From positions 62,001 to 126,000 of the forward strand of contig CAIQCB010000035.1 in NCBI GenBank assembly GCA_903870245.1: a stretch of 64,000 nt of DNA, written 5' to 3'. Position numbers and translations under genes: made by a program. Position 1 is the first letter of the stretch; the number at the start of each line of letters is the position of its first letter. The notes under the pieces are model-generated. The model was given only the letters and a program-made list of their open reading frames with translations. It was not told where the DNA came from and did not search any database. Source of the DNA: an uncultured Methylocystaceae bacterium (GTDB taxonomy: Bacteria > Pseudomonadota > Alphaproteobacteria > Rhizobiales > Beijerinckiaceae). This document shows, piece by piece, positions 17,146 through 25,274 of this stretch.

Positions 17146-17694
17146 ATGGATGCGCTCGGATCGACCTCTCCGGTCCCAAGAGCATTCCCCATTCCTGACC
17201 CATCCGGAGTTGATGGCATGCACGATGTTCTGCACGATATTCTGGAAGCGAACGCCTCGGACCTGACAAAGACGGAGGGTCCGCCAGTGGCGGCTAGTTT
17301 TATTGATTTTGACACAACGGCGCGGACCTTTCCCGCCGGCGACTTTCCTTTGGTCGCGGATTTTCCGCAAGAACTGCAATTCAGGATCGCCGTCGTTGGC
17401 AATATGATCAATAAAATCGCCCAGGATGGCGACACGCTGTTGTGCTTGCGGGCGAGCGCTGAGGGCGCCGGGCCGCAGGACGGCGATCTGGTCGTGATCG
17501 ACCAGGGCGATAACGAAGTCTCGCGCCTTTCAATTCGACGCATGCGACGGATTGGCGATATTTGCGAGTTCCGTCACGAAAGCAACGACCCTGATTTTCA
17601 GGAGGCGCCACTGATTTGCGATATGCGACAGGACGAGGACCGCGTCCGTATTCTCGGGAAGGTTCTCCTGGCCTGCCGTCGTCTCGGCGCCTAA
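17146..17694 (+). CDS. S24/LexA-like protein lacking catalytic residues
   Basis: A 182-aa protein. From about residue 75 it follows the S24 peptidase (LexA/CI C-terminal) pattern: FRIAVVGNMINKIAQDGDTL, then GPQDGDLVVIDQGDN, SIRRMRRIGDICEFRHESND and a C-terminal VRILGKVLLACRRL. In active members the first block is G-D/N-S-M with the serine nucleophile; here it is GNM with no serine. The usual catalytic lysine in V-K-R-L is replaced (S-I-R-R-M). There is no N-terminal HTH domain. It may be a non-cleaving, LexA-like ligand or partner domain. The family assignment rests on motif layout only. Confidence 0.55.
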   Translation: MDALGSTSPVPRAFPIPDPSGVDGMHDVLHDILEANASDLTKTEGPPVAASFIDFDTTARTFPAGDFPLVADFPQELQFRIAVVGNMINKIAQDGDTLLCLRASAEGAGPQDGDLVVIDQGDNEVSRLSIRRMRRIGDICEFRHESNDPDFQEAPLICDMRQDEDRVRILGKVLLACRRLGA

Positions 17695-17803
17695 AACGCA
17701 TTGTGTCGACCGATATCGAGGCGCAAAGGATCACGGCGGTCTTAAAGACTGGAGCCAAATAATCAGAATGACCTTCCCTGCGACATATTTGAGGTGAAAA
17801 CCA

Positions 17804-18166
17804 TTGAAAACGCCAGTCCTTGCCGCGATCCTTGCTCTTGGCGCCTTTCTCAACGGCGTCGCCTGCGCTGACGTCGCCTGGGTCGGAAAGGCCTCCTACT
17901 ACGAATTGAAAGGCCGAACGGCGAGCGGGGGCCGCGTCGGCTCGCTCACGGCCGCGCATCGCACCCTGCCTTTTGGCGCGAAAGTGCGGGTCACTAATCT
18001 GCGCAACAATCGTTCCGTCATTGTCACCATTAATGATCGCGGCCCCTTTACTGGCGGTCGGGTAATCGACGTCTCCGGCCATGCCGCGGATGTTCTTGGT
18101 TTCCGCGCCGCGGGCGTCGCCAGAGTGAAAGTCGAGCCCTTATCGGGCGTCTCCGAGGCTCAGTAA
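17804..18166 (+). CDS. RlpA-like double-psi beta-barrel protein
   Basis: A 120-aa exported protein with a signal peptide ([20 protein letters not shown]) and one RlpA double-psi beta-barrel: [36 protein letters not shown] and [18 protein letters not shown], including the catalytic aspartate in NDRGPF. RlpA proteins cleave naked glycan strands at the septum. This one is short, without the C-terminal SPOR domain of E. coli RlpA. The start is a TTG at 17804 with GAGGTG seven bases upstream. Its stop overlaps the convergent gene by 7 bp. Confidence 0.85.
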   Translation: MKTPVLAAILALGAFLNGVACADVAWVGKASYYELKGRTASGGRVGSLTAAHRTLPFGAKVRVTNLRNNRSVIVTINDRGPFTGGRVIDVSGHAADVLGFRAAGVARVKVEPLSGVSEAQ

Positions 18167-19005
18167 CGCCACCACAGGGCTGAAAAGACGCCGCGCTCGG
18201 CGGGAGAATTGACGCCGAGGATGGCGACGACACCGCCGATTTGCAAAGAAAGCGACGAGTTGACGTCGTAAACCGCGCTCAGCTGAAATCTTTGCGCCGC
18301 CATCAACGGCGCGACTCCGCCGCGCGGCGCAATCGCAGAGAAGCTTTGCGCCAGCATCAATACTTGAGCGTATGGGCGCAGGCCCGCCGTCAAATCCAGA
18401 CGCGCCTCCGAACCATTCTGGCCGCCGGAGCGATAGCCGATTTGCGTGTCTAAAAAGCCTGACATCCCCCAAAACAGGAAGGAGCGGCCCAGAAGCAGTC
18501 GCGCATCCCCGGTTACGGTCTCGCGCATGTTCAGAAAACGCCGCGCCTGTGAGGAGGCCGCCCGCGCAGACGCCTGCGCCGATACGACATACTCGCCGAG
18601 AGTTCCCAGTCCCAGCCGTAGGCCAGCGGCGCCGAGGCCAAGACCGCGATAATGCGGACCGGGCGTCGACGCGCCATCGATCGGCAGACCGGCTTTGGCT
18701 TGCGCGATCGAGCGGGCGAGATCGTTCGTAGCATCCGCCGCGCCGCTAAAATCCATGGCTGAGCCTTCGCCAACGAACGTCAAATCGTCGGTGACGCCGT
18801 GTTCGATATAAAGCTGCGTTTCGAACCTCTTGTAGGGCGGCGTCGCGACAAGGCGTCCATTGCTGTCATAGGCCTTACGAGCGTCGGCAAAGGTGGTGGT
18901 CAGAATGGCCACACCATGATGCTCCGGCCACAGCCAGGCGCCGGCGTGCGCGACCGGAGCCACAAAAAACGCAATTACAACAATAATCAACGCCCATAAG
19001 CGCAT
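18160..19005 (-). CDS. Putative outer-membrane beta-barrel protein
   Basis: A 281-aa protein with a signal peptide ([20 protein letters not shown]). The mature sequence is rich in alternating hydrophobic/polar strands and glycine, begins [17 protein letters not shown] and ends in an aromatic residue (SALWWRY), as outer-membrane barrels do. The opening resembles XagA-type proteins linked to autoaggregation in Xanthobacter, but that comparison is from memory and weak. No enzyme motif is visible. It converges with and overlaps the RlpA-like gene. Confidence 0.6.
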   Translation of the reverse strand: MRLWALIIVVIAFFVAPVAHAGAWLWPEHHGVAILTTTFADARKAYDSNGRLVATPPYKRFETQLYIEHGVTDDLTFVGEGSAMDFSGAADATNDLARSIAQAKAGLPIDGASTPGPHYRGLGLGAAGLRLGLGTLGEYVVSAQASARAASSQARRFLNMRETVTGDARLLLGRSFLFWGMSGFLDTQIGYRSGGQNGSEARLDLTAGLRPYAQVLMLAQSFSAIAPRGGVAPLMAAQRFQLSAVYDVNSSLSLQIGGVVAILGVNSPAERGVFSALWWRY

Positions 19006-19097
19006 GACGCCGCCCGCACGCCCGAACTCGATACGGGACCGAGGCTAGGCGGGGCGAGACAGGATAAATACTTGTGATAATCGGGAGGCAGCGACCC

Positions 19098-20387
19098 TCA
19101 ACGCCGGTGCAGGACGCAGACGTAAAATCCGTCCGTGCCGCTCGTCGCCGGCGAAAATCGCAAACCCGCGCCATGGCTTGAGGCGAAACGCGCCAGTTCT
19201 GGTAGCCCGGCCGTCTGCGCCGTCTCCACCGCCGGTTGCGCGGCGAAGTGCGCATGCGCAGCCAGAAATGCCGCGACCTGACTCTCGTTTTCGTCGATCA
19301 GCAACGAGCAGGTGACATAGACGATGCGCCCGCCCGGCTTCACGAAACGCGTCGCCGACGCGAGAAGACTCGCCTGCTCCTTGAGCCGCAGGTCCAACGC
19401 TCCCGGCGCGAGCCGCCATTTGGCGTCTGGATGGCGACGCCAGACGCCGGTTCCCGTGCAGGGCGCATCGATCAGCACGAGATCACAGCGTCCCTCGAGA
19501 TCGGCGAGCACATCCGTCGCGCCGCGCGGAGCCCGCACCTGGATGTTGCGCGCCCCGGCGCGCTCAAGCCGAGCATGAATCGGCATCAGTCGCCGCCCGT
19601 CGGAATCATAGGCGTAAATCTGACCGCGGTTATGCATCTGCCCGGCGAGCGCCAGCGCCTTCCCGCCGCCGCCGGCGCAGAGGTCGAGAACCTGCTCCCC
19701 CGGCGCGGCGGCGCAGAGAAGGCTCGCGAGTTGCGAGCCCTCATCCTGCGGCTCGACATAGCCCTTCACATAAGCGGTTTCGGCGGCGAGCGCCGGACCG
19801 CGCCCGTGACCCGCCGCGATGCGCAGCCCCACCGGCGACAGCGGCGTCGGAATGGGCGCAAGATGCGAGAGTTTTTCCTGCGCCTGCGAGCGATCGCCCT
19901 TCAGGATATTGACCCGCAGATCGACCGGCGCCCGGGTCGCCAGCGCCCTGCCCTCTTCGGCCGCCCGCGACCCAAAGGCTTCTGCGAACTTGTCGGCGAG
20001 CCAGTCGGGATAATCGCCGCGCACAGGATCGGGGGCGTCGTCAAGCGTCGCCGTCTCCAGCCGCGCGCGTTCCTCTGCGGACAGCGGCTGCGGAGCATGG
20101 CCCTCACCGGAGCATAAAGCGGCTATGGCGGCGACGTCGAGCCCGCGCGCCTCGCGCAGCGCCCCCAGCATGATCGCGCGCGGCGCGGAGTCTCCCATCA
20201 CGCAAGCTGCGGACGATGATTTGCGCAGGGCGTCGAACAACAGACTGGCGATGGCGGCGCGGTCCTTCGATCCGGCGAAACGATGTCGCTGGCCCCACTC
20301 CTTGAGCGCATCGGCGGCGGGCCGGCGGCGCTCGTTGAGCGCGCCGAGAATGTCGATCGCGGCGGAGATATGAGCGGCGGGGGTCAT
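19098..20387 (-). CDS. rsmB: RsmB/NOP-family 16S rRNA m5C methyltransferase
   Basis: A 429-aa RNA methyltransferase. The N-terminal NusB-like helical domain (about 1-130) is followed by a SAM-dependent Rossmann domain: EQVLDLCAGGGGKALALA (SAM loop), LVLIDAPCTGTGVWRRHPD (DAPC motif IV) and GRIVYVTCSLLIDENESQV (catalytic Cys in TCS). It methylates a cytosine in 16S rRNA (C967 in E. coli). Alphaproteobacterial members of this branch can have other targets, so the site is inferred. Confidence 0.9.
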   Translation of the reverse strand: MTPAAHISAAIDILGALNERRRPAADALKEWGQRHRFAGSKDRAAIASLLFDALRKSSSAACVMGDSAPRAIMLGALREARGLDVAAIAALCSGEGHAPQPLSAEERARLETATLDDAPDPVRGDYPDWLADKFAEAFGSRAAEEGRALATRAPVDLRVNILKGDRSQAQEKLSHLAPIPTPLSPVGLRIAAGHGRGPALAAETAYVKGYVEPQDEGSQLASLLCAAAPGEQVLDLCAGGGGKALALAGQMHNRGQIYAYDSDGRRLMPIHARLERAGARNIQVRAPRGATDVLADLEGRCDLVLIDAPCTGTGVWRRHPDAKWRLAPGALDLRLKEQASLLASATRFVKPGGRIVYVTCSLLIDENESQVAAFLAAHAHFAAQPAVETAQTAGLPELARFASSHGAGLRFSPATSGTDGFYVCVLHRR

Positions 20388-20423
20388 GAATAATCCAGAA
20401 CGGCCGCCGCAGCGGCGCTTGAG

Positions 20424-21404
20424 TTAGATGGGCGCCGGCCGGCGCGCGCGGATGCGGCGGATCGTGCGGGTGGTGGAACGATAGGCGACGGTCTCGGTCT
20501 CGACATAGCCACGGCCGAACACCACCCCGCCGACCAGCGGGCCATCGGTGACGCCCGTGGCGCAGACCACCACGTCTCCCGAGACCATATCGTCGATGGC
20601 GTATTTACGGCCGGCAGCCTCAATGCCATGCCGCATGGCCTCGGCGCGCTGATCGGCGGTCTCCAGCGCCAGCCGTCCCTGCATCTGCCCACCGACGCAG
20701 GCGAGCGCCGCAGCCGCCAGCACGCCCTCAGGCGCCCCGCCCCGGCCCATGTAAAGGTCGACGCCGGTCTCCGCCGAATCGGCGGTGACGATGACGCCGG
20801 CGACGTCGCCGTCCGAGATCAGCCGCACCCGCGCCCCGGCGGCGCGGCATTTGGCGATCAGACCGGCGTGGCGCGGACGATCCAGTATGCAGACGGTCAC
20901 GTCGCCGGGAGCCACGCCTTTCGCGGCGGCGAGGGCGGCGATGTTATCGCCCGGGGCGCGGTCGAGGTCGACAAGGTCAGGCGGATATCCCGGTCCGATC
21001 GCGATCTTGTCCATATAGACGTTGGGGACCGTGAGCAGCGCGCCGGGCGCGGCGGCGGCGGCGATTGAGATCGAGCCGGCCATGTCCTTGGCGCAGAGCG
21101 TCGCCCCTTCGAGCGGCGCGACCGCAAGATCGACGCGCGGCCCGGACTCGGCTCCAAGCGTGTCGCCGAAACAGATCGCGGCGTCGACGCCGCCCGCATC
21201 GTCGCCGATCACGACCCGGCCCTGCGCCGGCAGTTGGGTCAGATATTCGCGCATGGCGCCGACAGCCGCGAGATCGGCCGACATTTCGTCGCCGCGCCCT
21301 CGCAGACGCGCGGCCGCTACGGCGGCAAGTTCAGTGGCGCGCGTCAATTCGATGATCAGGAAACGCCCGATAGCCCTGGCGTCGATAGACGGCGTCGGCG
21401 ACAT
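20424..21404 (-). CDS. glpX: Fructose-1,6-bisphosphatase class II
   Basis: A 326-aa GlpX-type phosphatase converting fructose-1,6-bisphosphate to fructose-6-phosphate in gluconeogenesis and carbon assimilation. Diagnostic segments are RVVIGDDAGGVDAAI, SGPRVDLAVAPLEGATLCAK (metal-binding P-L-E-G region), SIAAAAAPGALLTVPNVYMD and LYMGRGGAPEGVLAAAAL, which binds substrate. Full length. In serine-cycle methanotrophs the enzyme would supply hexose. It lies between hom (upstream, same strand, 40 bp) and rsmB (downstream, 36 bp), a gene order common in alphaproteobacteria. Confidence 0.95.
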   Translation of the reverse strand: MSPTPSIDARAIGRFLIIELTRATELAAVAAARLRGRGDEMSADLAAVGAMREYLTQLPAQGRVVIGDDAGGVDAAICFGDTLGAESGPRVDLAVAPLEGATLCAKDMAGSISIAAAAAPGALLTVPNVYMDKIAIGPGYPPDLVDLDRAPGDNIAALAAAKGVAPGDVTVCILDRPRHAGLIAKCRAAGARVRLISDGDVAGVIVTADSAETGVDLYMGRGGAPEGVLAAAALACVGGQMQGRLALETADQRAEAMRHGIEAAGRKYAIDDMVSGDVVVCATGVTDGPLVGGVVFGRGYVETETVAYRSTTRTIRRIRARRPAPI

Positions 21405-21444
21405 GACTGTCCCTTCTGCGGTTACGTTCGCACCAGACCCTGGA

Positions 21445-22743
21445 TCACTCCCGCTCGATCCGGATGATCTGCGCGCGCGAAACGATCGTCGCGTCCTCGA
21501 AAATCAGATCAAGCGCTTCGCGCACCAGATGTTCGCTGGTCGCGTGGGTAATGAGAATTACGTCGACGCAATCGCCGGGCTTACCGCGCTGACCCCGCTG
21601 CATGATGCTCTCCAGGGAAATCTTGCGCTCGGCCATGCGCGAGGCGATGCGCGCAAAAGCGCCGGCCACGTCGCGCACCGACATGCGGATGTAATAGCCG
21701 CCCTCATGACGACGCATCGCCGTTCGCTTGAGCTCCACGAGCTGCGACAGCGGCAGGCCGAAAGGCGCTGAGCGCACGCCTTTTGCAATATCGGCGATAT
21801 CGGCGACGACAGCCGAAGCCGTTGCGTCGCCGCCGGCGCCGGGACCAACCAGCGTCAATTCATGCACGGCGTCAGCATCGATAGTTACGGCGTTGAGCAC
21901 GCCCATCACCTGCGCAATGGAGGAGTTTTTGCTGACCATCGTCGGATGCACGCGCTGCTCGATGCCCTCAGACGTTCGTTGCGCGACGCCGAGCAGCTTG
22001 ATGCGGAACCCGAGTTCGTCGGCGGCGGCGATATCGGCGAGCGTGACCTGCTCGATGCCCTCTATGTCGATCGCCTGCGCATCGACACGCGTGCCAAAGG
22101 CGAGCGAAGTCAGAATGGAGAGTTTGTGCGCGGTGTCGAAGCCGCCGATGTCGAATGTGGGATCGGCTTCGGCATAACCGAGTTGTTGCGCCTCACGCAG
22201 ACATTCCTCGAAAGAAAGCTGCTCGCGCTCCATGCGCGACAGAATGTAATTGCAGGTTCCGTTGAGAACGCCGTAGACTCTTTCGATCGAATTGCCGGCG
22301 AGTCCCTCGCGCAACGTCTTGACGATCGGGATGCCGCCGGCGACCGAGGCCTCGAAGGCGAGCGCGACGCGCTTCTCCTCGGCAAGGGCGGCGAGATGCA
22401 GTCCGTGGGCGGCGAGCAGCGCCTTGTTGGCGGTGACGACAGATTTGCCGTGCGCAAGCGCCGTCTCGACGCTGGCGTGCGCCGGTCCTTCCGAACCACC
22501 TATCAGTTCGACGAAAAGATCGATGTTTTCACTGGCCGCAAGCTTGACCGGATCGGCGAAGAAAGCTGCGCCGGCGAGATCGATGTCGCGGGGCCTGTCC
22601 GGATCGCGGGCGGAAACGCCGGTCACGACGATTCGGCGTCCGGTCCGCGCGGTCAGCGCTGTGGCCTGACGGGCCAACAGGCGGACCACGGATGCGCCGA
22701 CGGTGCCAAGACCGGCGACGCCGACTCGCAATATCTCCGACAT
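21445..22743 (-). CDS. hom: Homoserine dehydrogenase
   Basis: A 432-aa enzyme reducing aspartate-semialdehyde to homoserine for threonine and methionine synthesis. It shows the NAD(P)-binding VGVAGLGTVGASVVR, the catalytic block GGIPIVKTLREGLAGN, YAEADPTFDIGGFDTAHKLSIL and a C-terminal ACT domain (about 350-430) for threonine feedback control. The start at 22743 (MSEILRVG) matches the family; the frame is open up to 22800 without support. The mobile element is inserted about 110 bp upstream of this start, so it may have separated hom from part of its promoter. Confidence 0.95.
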   Translation of the reverse strand: MSEILRVGVAGLGTVGASVVRLLARQATALTARTGRRIVVTGVSARDPDRPRDIDLAGAAFFADPVKLAASENIDLFVELIGGSEGPAHASVETALAHGKSVVTANKALLAAHGLHLAALAEEKRVALAFEASVAGGIPIVKTLREGLAGNSIERVYGVLNGTCNYILSRMEREQLSFEECLREAQQLGYAEADPTFDIGGFDTAHKLSILTSLAFGTRVDAQAIDIEGIEQVTLADIAAADELGFRIKLLGVAQRTSEGIEQRVHPTMVSKNSSIAQVMGVLNAVTIDADAVHELTLVGPGAGGDATASAVVADIADIAKGVRSAPFGLPLSQLVELKRTAMRRHEGGYYIRMSVRDVAGAFARIASRMAERKISLESIMQRGQRGKPGDCVDVILITHATSEHLVREALDLIFEDATIVSRAQIIRIERE

Positions 22744-22844
22744 TCTCGCCCTTTCGGGTAACGCGTATCGCGCCGGGACGGACGCTCCACGAACAGTCAA
22801 GTCAAGGCGTTGTGCCCGATTTTGACGGTGCGATCAAGAAAGCC

Positions 22845-22852
22845 GACAAATT
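22845..22852. repeat. Target-site duplication, left copy
   Basis: GACAAATT immediately precedes the left terminal inverted repeat and recurs exactly at 26293-26300 after the right one. Eight bases is within the range made by IS1-family elements. Confidence 0.9.
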
Positions 22853-22875
22853 GGTAGTGGGTCAGTTTGAAATTT
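22853..22875 (+). repeat. Left terminal inverted repeat (IRL)
   Basis: Begins GGTAGTGGGTCAGTTTGAAA. Its reverse complement is found at 26270-26292 with one mismatch. Confidence 0.92.
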
Positions 22876-22922
22876 ATGTGTTAGTATGAAATAATGCTCA
22901 GGTAAGTTTGGTAAGGGGACTA

Positions 22923-23165
22923 CGCGGGTGTCTCGCGGCAGTCGGCATAACGTGGTTCACGGTAAGCCTGTGCCCCACCATCAAAAAGATGGAGGTCAGC
23001 ATGGATGTAGTGGTCACACTAAAGGTGCAAGGTGAAGCGGGCGTTGGTGTGGGGCCGGGCTGGTAAAACGCTGAACCGCGCAAATGCTGATGCAGTCGAA
23101 TGGCGAAGCGTAAAAACTTTACTTAAGCCGCGCCTCGGGAGGTTCGACCCCTCCCGCCCACATCA
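22923..23165 (+). ncRNA. Possible structured RNA at the element's left end
   Basis: Between IRL and the transposase stop, six compact hairpins occur in 243 bp: CGCG/CGCG (22923-22937), a GTGG-CAC-GG/CC-GTG-CCAC stem (22952-22978), CCATC-A5-GATGG (22978-22992), TAGTG-GTCA-CACTA (23008-23021), GTAAA-AAC-TTTAC (23110-23122) and CGGGAGG-TTCGACC-CCTCCCG (23136-23156). The last fits a tRNA T-arm (loop TTCRANY) and is followed by CCCACATCA, near the usual 3' end. No cloverleaf closes at tRNA length, so this is not called a tRNA. ORFs here are not convincing. Confidence 0.35.
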
Positions 23166-23168
23166 TTT

Positions 23169-24053
23169 CTAATACGATCTTTTTCTGTAAGGGCCGCGCT
23201 TCGCGGTTACGGCCTTTGCTTCTTCGGCTTCGACCAGTGCGACGATGTCCGACACTTCCCAAAGGCGATCCGAGACGCCGGCGGCCATGGCCGGTGGCAT
23301 GCGCAGCTTAGAGTGAACGCGGACGAAATTATAATACATCATGTGGAGCGCAACAGCATATTCGTGGTTTTCGACCTTCTTCGAAAACGCATTGGTCAAG
23401 CGAGTAAATCGGCGCATGTGCATCCGCATGGTAAGATTGTTGCGCTCGACATATGAGGTTGAGACGTGCGCCATGTCCGGCTTGCCTTCAATCTTCGTCT
23501 TCTTGATGCCCGTGCATTCGGCGGGGCTGTAGCGGCCCTTGAACGCTTCCGGCGCGGGGCCGTAGAGCTTCACAAGCTGGGCGTAATCCACGTCCGCGCC
23601 AAACGCCCCTTCAACGGCCTCCAAATACGCCTTGTGGCCGTCTGAGGTAAGCTGGACACGATTAGCAAGGCGGGAACGAAGGTCATCAATAAACAGCATC
23701 GCGCATTCACCATCACGATCGCCGACGAAGTAGGAAACGATCATCTTGGAGTCGGCGTCGATAGCTGTCCAAGTCCACGTATCCCCGGCATTTTCCGGGG
23801 CCGCCTTAGCCGTCGCTACGTTCTTCTGCTTTGCGTAGGTAAAGCTCCAAATTTCATCAACTTGAATGCGCTTCGCCTTGACGTTCCTGACGTTGGCGTC
23901 GTGATAGGCCAAGCAAGCCTTACCCGCATCCGCCAGAAGTTTCGCGACCGTGTTTTTAGATGCGCCCGTGACGCGGGTTATAGCGCGGATGGACTGCCCC
24001 TCGCAGAGAAGGTGGAGGATGCGGGAGCGATCGGATGCGCCGAGTTTGTTCAT
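23169..24053 (-). CDS. IS1-type DDE transposase
   Basis: A 294-aa protein. Residues 7-45 form an HTH (IRAITRVTGASKNTVAKLLA). The catalytic triad fits IS1 transposases: Asp66 in QVDEIWSF, Asp138 in LTSDGHKAY and Glu203 in YVERNNLTMRMH, followed by an arginine-rich FSKKVENHEYAVALHMMYYN. The frame is intact without the programmed frameshift used by IS1 itself, as in many single-ORF relatives. It mobilises the element by binding the terminal repeats; a copy of the repeat core lies directly upstream of its start. Confidence 0.9.
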   Translation of the reverse strand: MNKLGASDRSRILHLLCEGQSIRAITRVTGASKNTVAKLLADAGKACLAYHDANVRNVKAKRIQVDEIWSFTYAKQKNVATAKAAPENAGDTWTWTAIDADSKMIVSYFVGDRDGECAMLFIDDLRSRLANRVQLTSDGHKAYLEAVEGAFGADVDYAQLVKLYGPAPEAFKGRYSPAECTGIKKTKIEGKPDMAHVSTSYVERNNLTMRMHMRRFTRLTNAFSKKVENHEYAVALHMMYYNFVRVHSKLRMPPAMAAGVSDRLWEVSDIVALVEAEEAKAVTAKRGPYRKRSY

Positions 24054-24056
24054 ACA

Positions 24057-24070
24057 TTCAAACTAACCCC
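24057..24070. repeat. Internal copy of the terminal-repeat core
   Basis: TTCAAACTAACCCC matches the inner part of the right terminal repeat (TTCAAACTGACCC) with one change and has the same orientation. It sits 3 bp upstream of the transposase start. It may be a former right end of a 1.2-kb core IS or a transposase-binding autoregulatory site. A reverse-oriented AGGTCAGTTTG also lies at 24095-24105. Confidence 0.55.
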
Positions 24071-24100
24071 TTCTGGGGCTTAAGTCAAGCATAAAGGTCA

Positions 24101-24129
24101 GTTTGCTTTTTTGCGCAAACTCGTATAAG
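24101..24129 (+). promoter_or_regulatory. Candidate promoter and operator of the XRE-ImmA gene
   Basis: The -10-like TATAAG (24124-24129) is 16 bp from a weak -35 TTGCTT (24102-24107). An inverted repeat GTTTGC-N8-GCAAAC (24101-24120) overlaps the -35 and spacer, as expected for autorepression by the HTH product. The -10 is so close to the ATG that the mRNA would be nearly leaderless. Confidence 0.4.
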
Positions 24130-24141
24130 TGGATGATTCAA

Positions 24142-25263
24142 ATGACGACTGCGCGCACACCGGGACAACTTATCGCCGAACTCCTGTCAGAGCGGGGCTG
24201 GTCAAATCGCGTCCTGTCGATGGTGCTCGGGGTGAGCGAGCCTATCGTCTCCAAGATGGTCGGCGACAAACGGCCCATTGATCCCGCGATGGCTCTTGCA
24301 TTGGAGGAAGTATTCGGCGTTGCAGCAGAGCGATTTGCTGCCCTTCAAAGTCAGTATGACTTGGCCAAGGCTAGGTTGGAGGTTCGGCCGGACCCTAAGC
24401 GAGCAATGCGAGCGGCAATTTACGGGCATTTACCCGTTGCCGACATGATCAAGCGCGGGTGGATTGACGTCGAGGACACGCGCGACCCTGATGCTGTCGA
24501 GTCGGCCCTCTGCCGCTTTTTCAAGGTTAACCGCATCGAAGACACCCCCGCCATTTCCTTTGCCGCCAAGAAATCCAACGAGGGGGCGCCGACTCCAGCG
24601 CAAAAGGCGTGGCTACATCGCGTTAAAACGATAGCAAGTGAAATGCTGATCGGGACGTATTCCCCCCAGAACCTTAACACAGCTATTTCAAAAATATCCG
24701 CGCTTCGGGCCCACCCTGAACACATGGAGCGAATACCAAGGATTCTTGCCGAAACGGGTGTTCGTTATGTCGTTGTCGAAGGACTTCCGGGAGGAAAGAT
24801 CGACGGAGTTTGCTTTTGGCTGAACGATGTCATGCCAGTTATCGGAATGTCTCTCCGATTTGATCGTATTGACAATTTCCTTTTTGTTTTGCGGCACGAA
24901 CTGGAACACGTCCGACGTCGCGATGGTCTTAGAGAGCCAGTGATAGATGTCGATGTAGGGCGCACTCCAGAAGATGAACTAGAAGAGCAGGAGAGCATCG
25001 CAAATCTGGCGGCGCGCGAATTTTGTGTCCCCAAAAAGGACATGGACGCATTCATTGCGCGGAAAGCCCCATATTTTACAGAAAGCGATCTGATCGGTTT
25101 TGCGAAGGCGATGAAAGTTCACCCCGGCGTAGTAGCTGGGCAACTTCAATTCCGAACTCAAAAATTCAATCTGTTTCGGAACCACCTTGCTAGCGTGCGT
25201 AAATTCATATTGCCCGCCGCAGAAGTCGATGGCTGGGGCAATGTCCATCCAATCGAGATGTAA
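24142..25263 (+). CDS. XRE-family HTH protein with ImmA/IrrE metallopeptidase domain
   Basis: A protein of about 373 aa. Residues 5-65 are a HigA-like HTH (TPGQLIAELLSERGW, then VLGVSEPIVSKMVGDKRPID). After a helical linker, the C-terminal half has the ImmA/IrrE zinc-protease motif HELEH followed about 40 residues on by E-x-x-A-N-x-x-A-R-E-F. Such proteins act as protease-controlled regulators of mobile elements or as antitoxin-like components. I chose ATG 24142 because the apparent -10 box abuts the earlier ATG at 24133. It is cargo of the element and the first gene of a likely two-gene unit. Confidence 0.88.
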   Translation: MTTARTPGQLIAELLSERGWSNRVLSMVLGVSEPIVSKMVGDKRPIDPAMALALEEVFGVAAERFAALQSQYDLAKARLEVRPDPKRAMRAAIYGHLPVADMIKRGWIDVEDTRDPDAVESALCRFFKVNRIEDTPAISFAAKKSNEGAPTPAQKAWLHRVKTIASEMLIGTYSPQNLNTAISKISALRAHPEHMERIPRILAETGVRYVVVEGLPGGKIDGVCFWLNDVMPVIGMSLRFDRIDNFLFVLRHELEHVRRRDGLREPVIDVDVGRTPEDELEEQESIANLAAREFCVPKKDMDAFIARKAPYFTESDLIGFAKAMKVHPGVVAGQLQFRTQKFNLFRNHLASVRKFILPAAEVDGWGNVHPIEM

Positions 25264-25274
25264 GGAGCCAAACT

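Noticed and set aside
23037-23163. A tRNA gene ending in the TTCGACC T-arm
   Set aside because: Possible acceptor partners (GCGGGCG at 23037 or TGTGGGG at 23048) give lengths of 115-127 nt, contain mismatches, and no anticodon arm fits. Kept only as a possible structured RNA.
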